From: an uncultured Actinomycetes bacterium
Lineage (GTDB): Bacteria; Actinomycetota; Actinomycetes; Nanopelagicales; Nanopelagicaceae
Assembly: GCA_903928395.1 (NCBI GenBank)
Contig: CAIYQS010000248.1
Span: 1-15,427 of the forward strand
Length of the DNA: 15,427 nucleotides
Direction: 5' to 3'
Positions within the stretch are counted from its first letter, which is position 1. Every line of letters begins with the position of its first letter. The notes beneath the pieces are model-generated. The model did not search any database and was not told the origin of the DNA. It was given only the letters and a program-made list of their open reading frames with translations. This document shows, piece by piece, positions 13,964 to 15,427 of this stretch. A program made the position numbers and the translations under genes.

Positions 13964-15427
13964 ATGAGCTCTTTGGAGAATCTATCGCATGAAAATCGGA
14001 CATTTCCACCAAGCCCAGAGTTCGCCGCAGAAGCCAATGCAACTGCCGAGCTTTACAAAGAAGCTGAGCACGATCGCTTAGCCTTCTGGGCTCGGCAAGC
14101 CGAGCACCTGCGCTGGGATCGGAAATGGGAGCGCGTCTTGGACTGGCAAGCCCCATTCGCACAATGGTTTGTCGGTGGAAAAATTAACGCTTCTTATAAC
14201 TGTCTCGATGTGCATGTTCTTGAAGGACGGGGAGATCGAGTCGCTTTTTATTTCGAAGGAGAGCCCGGAGATACTCGGACTATCACTTACGCGCAGATGC
14301 TTCACGATGTGAAAAAAGCGGCTAACGCGCTTACTGAATTGGGCGTCAAGGCGGGAGATCGTGTTGCAATCTATATGCCGATGATTCCAGAAGCGGCAGT
14401 TGCGATGTTGGCTTGTGCACGAATTGGTGCAGCCCACTCAGTGGTCTTTGGTGGGTTCAGCGCAGAAGCGCTTATTAGTCGAATTCAAGATGCGGATGCA
14501 ACGCTTGTAATTACTTCTGATGGTGGATTTCGAAAAGGCGCGGCCTTTCCGTTAAAGCCTGTTGTTGATGAAGCGCTAAGCCGTCCCAATCACCACGTAA
14601 AAAATGTTTTGGTAGTAAAACGGACTGGCGAGGAAACTAACTGGACAGCGGGACGTGATATTTGGTGGCACGAAATTGTTGATCGTCAAAACCCAGAACA
14701 TGTTGCCACAAGTTTTGACTCGGAGCATGTCTTATTTATTCTCTACACATCAGGAACGACAGCTAAGCCAAAGGGAATCTTCCATACAACAGGTGGATAC
14801 TTGACGCAGACGGCGTACACACATCGTGCGGTCTTTGACATAAAACCAACGAGCGATGTCTACTGGTGTACGGCAGACATCGGATGGATCACCGGTCACT
14901 CGTACGTCGTTTATGGGCCAATGATCAATGGTGCAACACAGGTGATGTACGAAGGAACTCCAGACTCTCCAACGAAACACCGTCTATTTCAACTCATCGA
15001 AAAATATAAAGTTTCAATTCTTTATACCGCACCAACACTTATTCGAACGTGGATGAAATGGGGAGAGGAGTTCCCTGCAGATAGTGACCTAACTTCACTT
15101 CGGCTATTGGGCTCTGTTGGAGAACCAATAAATCCAGAGGCTTGGATGTGGTACCGAGAAGTGATTGGCGAAAATCGCTGCCCCATCGTTGATACTTGGT
15201 GGCAAACCGAAACCGGCGGGTTGATGATTTCACCGCTACCGGGAGTTACAGCTACCAAACCCGGTTCTGCAATGGCTGCGCTACCCGGGATTAGTGCAAA
15301 GGTAGTTGATGACGAAGGGCATGAGGTAGGAAACGGCACTGGAGGTTATTTAGTTCTCACAGAACCATGGCCTTCGATGTTGCGTGGTATTTGGGGAGAA
15401 CCAGCGCGTTATCAAGAGACGTATTGG
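13964..15427 (+). CDS. acs: Acetyl-CoA synthetase, C-terminus beyond window
   Basis: AMP-forming acetate-CoA ligase: acetate + ATP + CoA gives acetyl-CoA through acetyl-AMP. The first 488 residues are present, open to the last base; the family is about 650 residues, so roughly the last quarter is missing, including the C-terminal lid domain and the lysine regulated by acetylation in other species. Visible motifs are VFGGFSAEAL (161-170), the phosphate loop YTSGTTAKPKG (261-271), ADIGWITGHSY (304-314), GSVGEPINPEAWMWY (383-397) and TWWQTETGG (411-419), where Trp413 is the acetate-size-selecting tryptophan. The ATG at 13964 is the first possible start, since an in-frame TGA lies at 13931; its ribosome site (ACGGGC) is weak. 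It is the only plus-strand gene and is divergent from fba. Truncation is by the window edge, not mutation. Confidence 0.96.
   Translation, partial: MSSLENLSHENRTFPPSPEFAAEANATAELYKEAEHDRLAFWARQAEHLRWDRKWERVLDWQAPFAQWFVGGKINASYNCLDVHVLEGRGDRVAFYFEGEPGDTRTITYAQMLHDVKKAANALTELGVKAGDRVAIYMPMIPEAAVAMLACARIGAAHSVVFGGFSAEALISRIQDADATLVITSDGGFRKGAAFPLKPVVDEALSRPNHHVKNVLVVKRTGEETNWTAGRDIWWHEIVDRQNPEHVATSFDSEHVLFILYTSGTTAKPKGIFHTTGGYLTQTAYTHRAVFDIKPTSDVYWCTADIGWITGHSYVVYGPMINGATQVMYEGTPDSPTKHRLFQLIEKYKVSILYTAPTLIRTWMKWGEEFPADSDLTSLRLLGSVGEPINPEAWMWYREVIGENRCPIVDTWWQTETGGLMISPLPGVTATKPGSAMAALPGISAKVVDDEGHEVGNGTGGYLVLTEPWPSMLRGIWGEPARYQETYW

Noticed and set aside
1..15427. tRNA, rRNA, CRISPR, insertion sequence, phage or defence genes
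   Set aside because: Read on both strands, no cloverleaf, regular repeat-spacer array, transposase motif or mobile-element protein was found; all long frames resolve to housekeeping genes.

Overview
This window is a stretch of bacterial chromosome that is almost entirely core metabolism. The proteins point to an actinobacterium. The BldC-type regulator, DUF3073 protein, DUF8083-type protein, SCP_3 sterol-carrier-like protein, and the actinobacterial style of PurB, PurL, Fba and Acs are typical of that phylum and sit in an order familiar from it. Base composition is moderate rather than high-GC and intergenic space is minimal inside the main cluster. Together these suggest a streamlined, free-living actinobacterium such as the freshwater Nanopelagicales (acI) type; that placement is inference, not proof.

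Layout: everything from 13348 down to 27 reads on the minus strand; the acetyl-CoA synthetase gene at the right edge reads on the plus strand and is cut by the window end. In minus-strand order: fba (class II aldolase), a 65-base gap, then ten tightly packed genes purA-purD-purB-purC-purS-purQ-purL-SCP_3-purF-purM whose junctions are overlaps of 1 or 4 bases or gaps of 3 or 9 bases. A 60-base gap with a near-perfect Shine-Dalgarno sequence follows, then DUF3073, the DUF8083-type gene and bldC, the last preceded by a leader with two adjacent inverted repeats.

Function: the cluster encodes de novo purine synthesis steps 1 (PurF), 2 (PurD), 4 (PurL/PurQ/PurS), 5 (PurM), 7 (PurC) and 8 (PurB), plus the two-step AMP branch (PurA, then PurB again). 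PurN/PurT, PurE/PurK and PurH are not here and must lie elsewhere if the pathway is complete. Fba serves glycolysis/gluconeogenesis and Acs activates acetate, so the right end is a divergent carbon-metabolism pair.

The 615-base interval between fba and acs (13349-13963) is the only long non-coding stretch. It holds the least-explained signals: a hairpin displaying a perfect Shine-Dalgarno sequence ahead of a possible 21-codon ORF upstream of fba, alternative pairings in the fba leader, a hairpin and a partial direct repeat upstream of acs, and a CRP/GlxR-like palindrome before acs. I saw no tRNA, rRNA, CRISPR array, insertion sequence, prophage or defence genes, and no convincing intrinsic terminator. 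The window does not appear to hold a dramatic new system; the best leads are the fba leader, the bldC operator region and the SCP_3 gene inside the purine operon.
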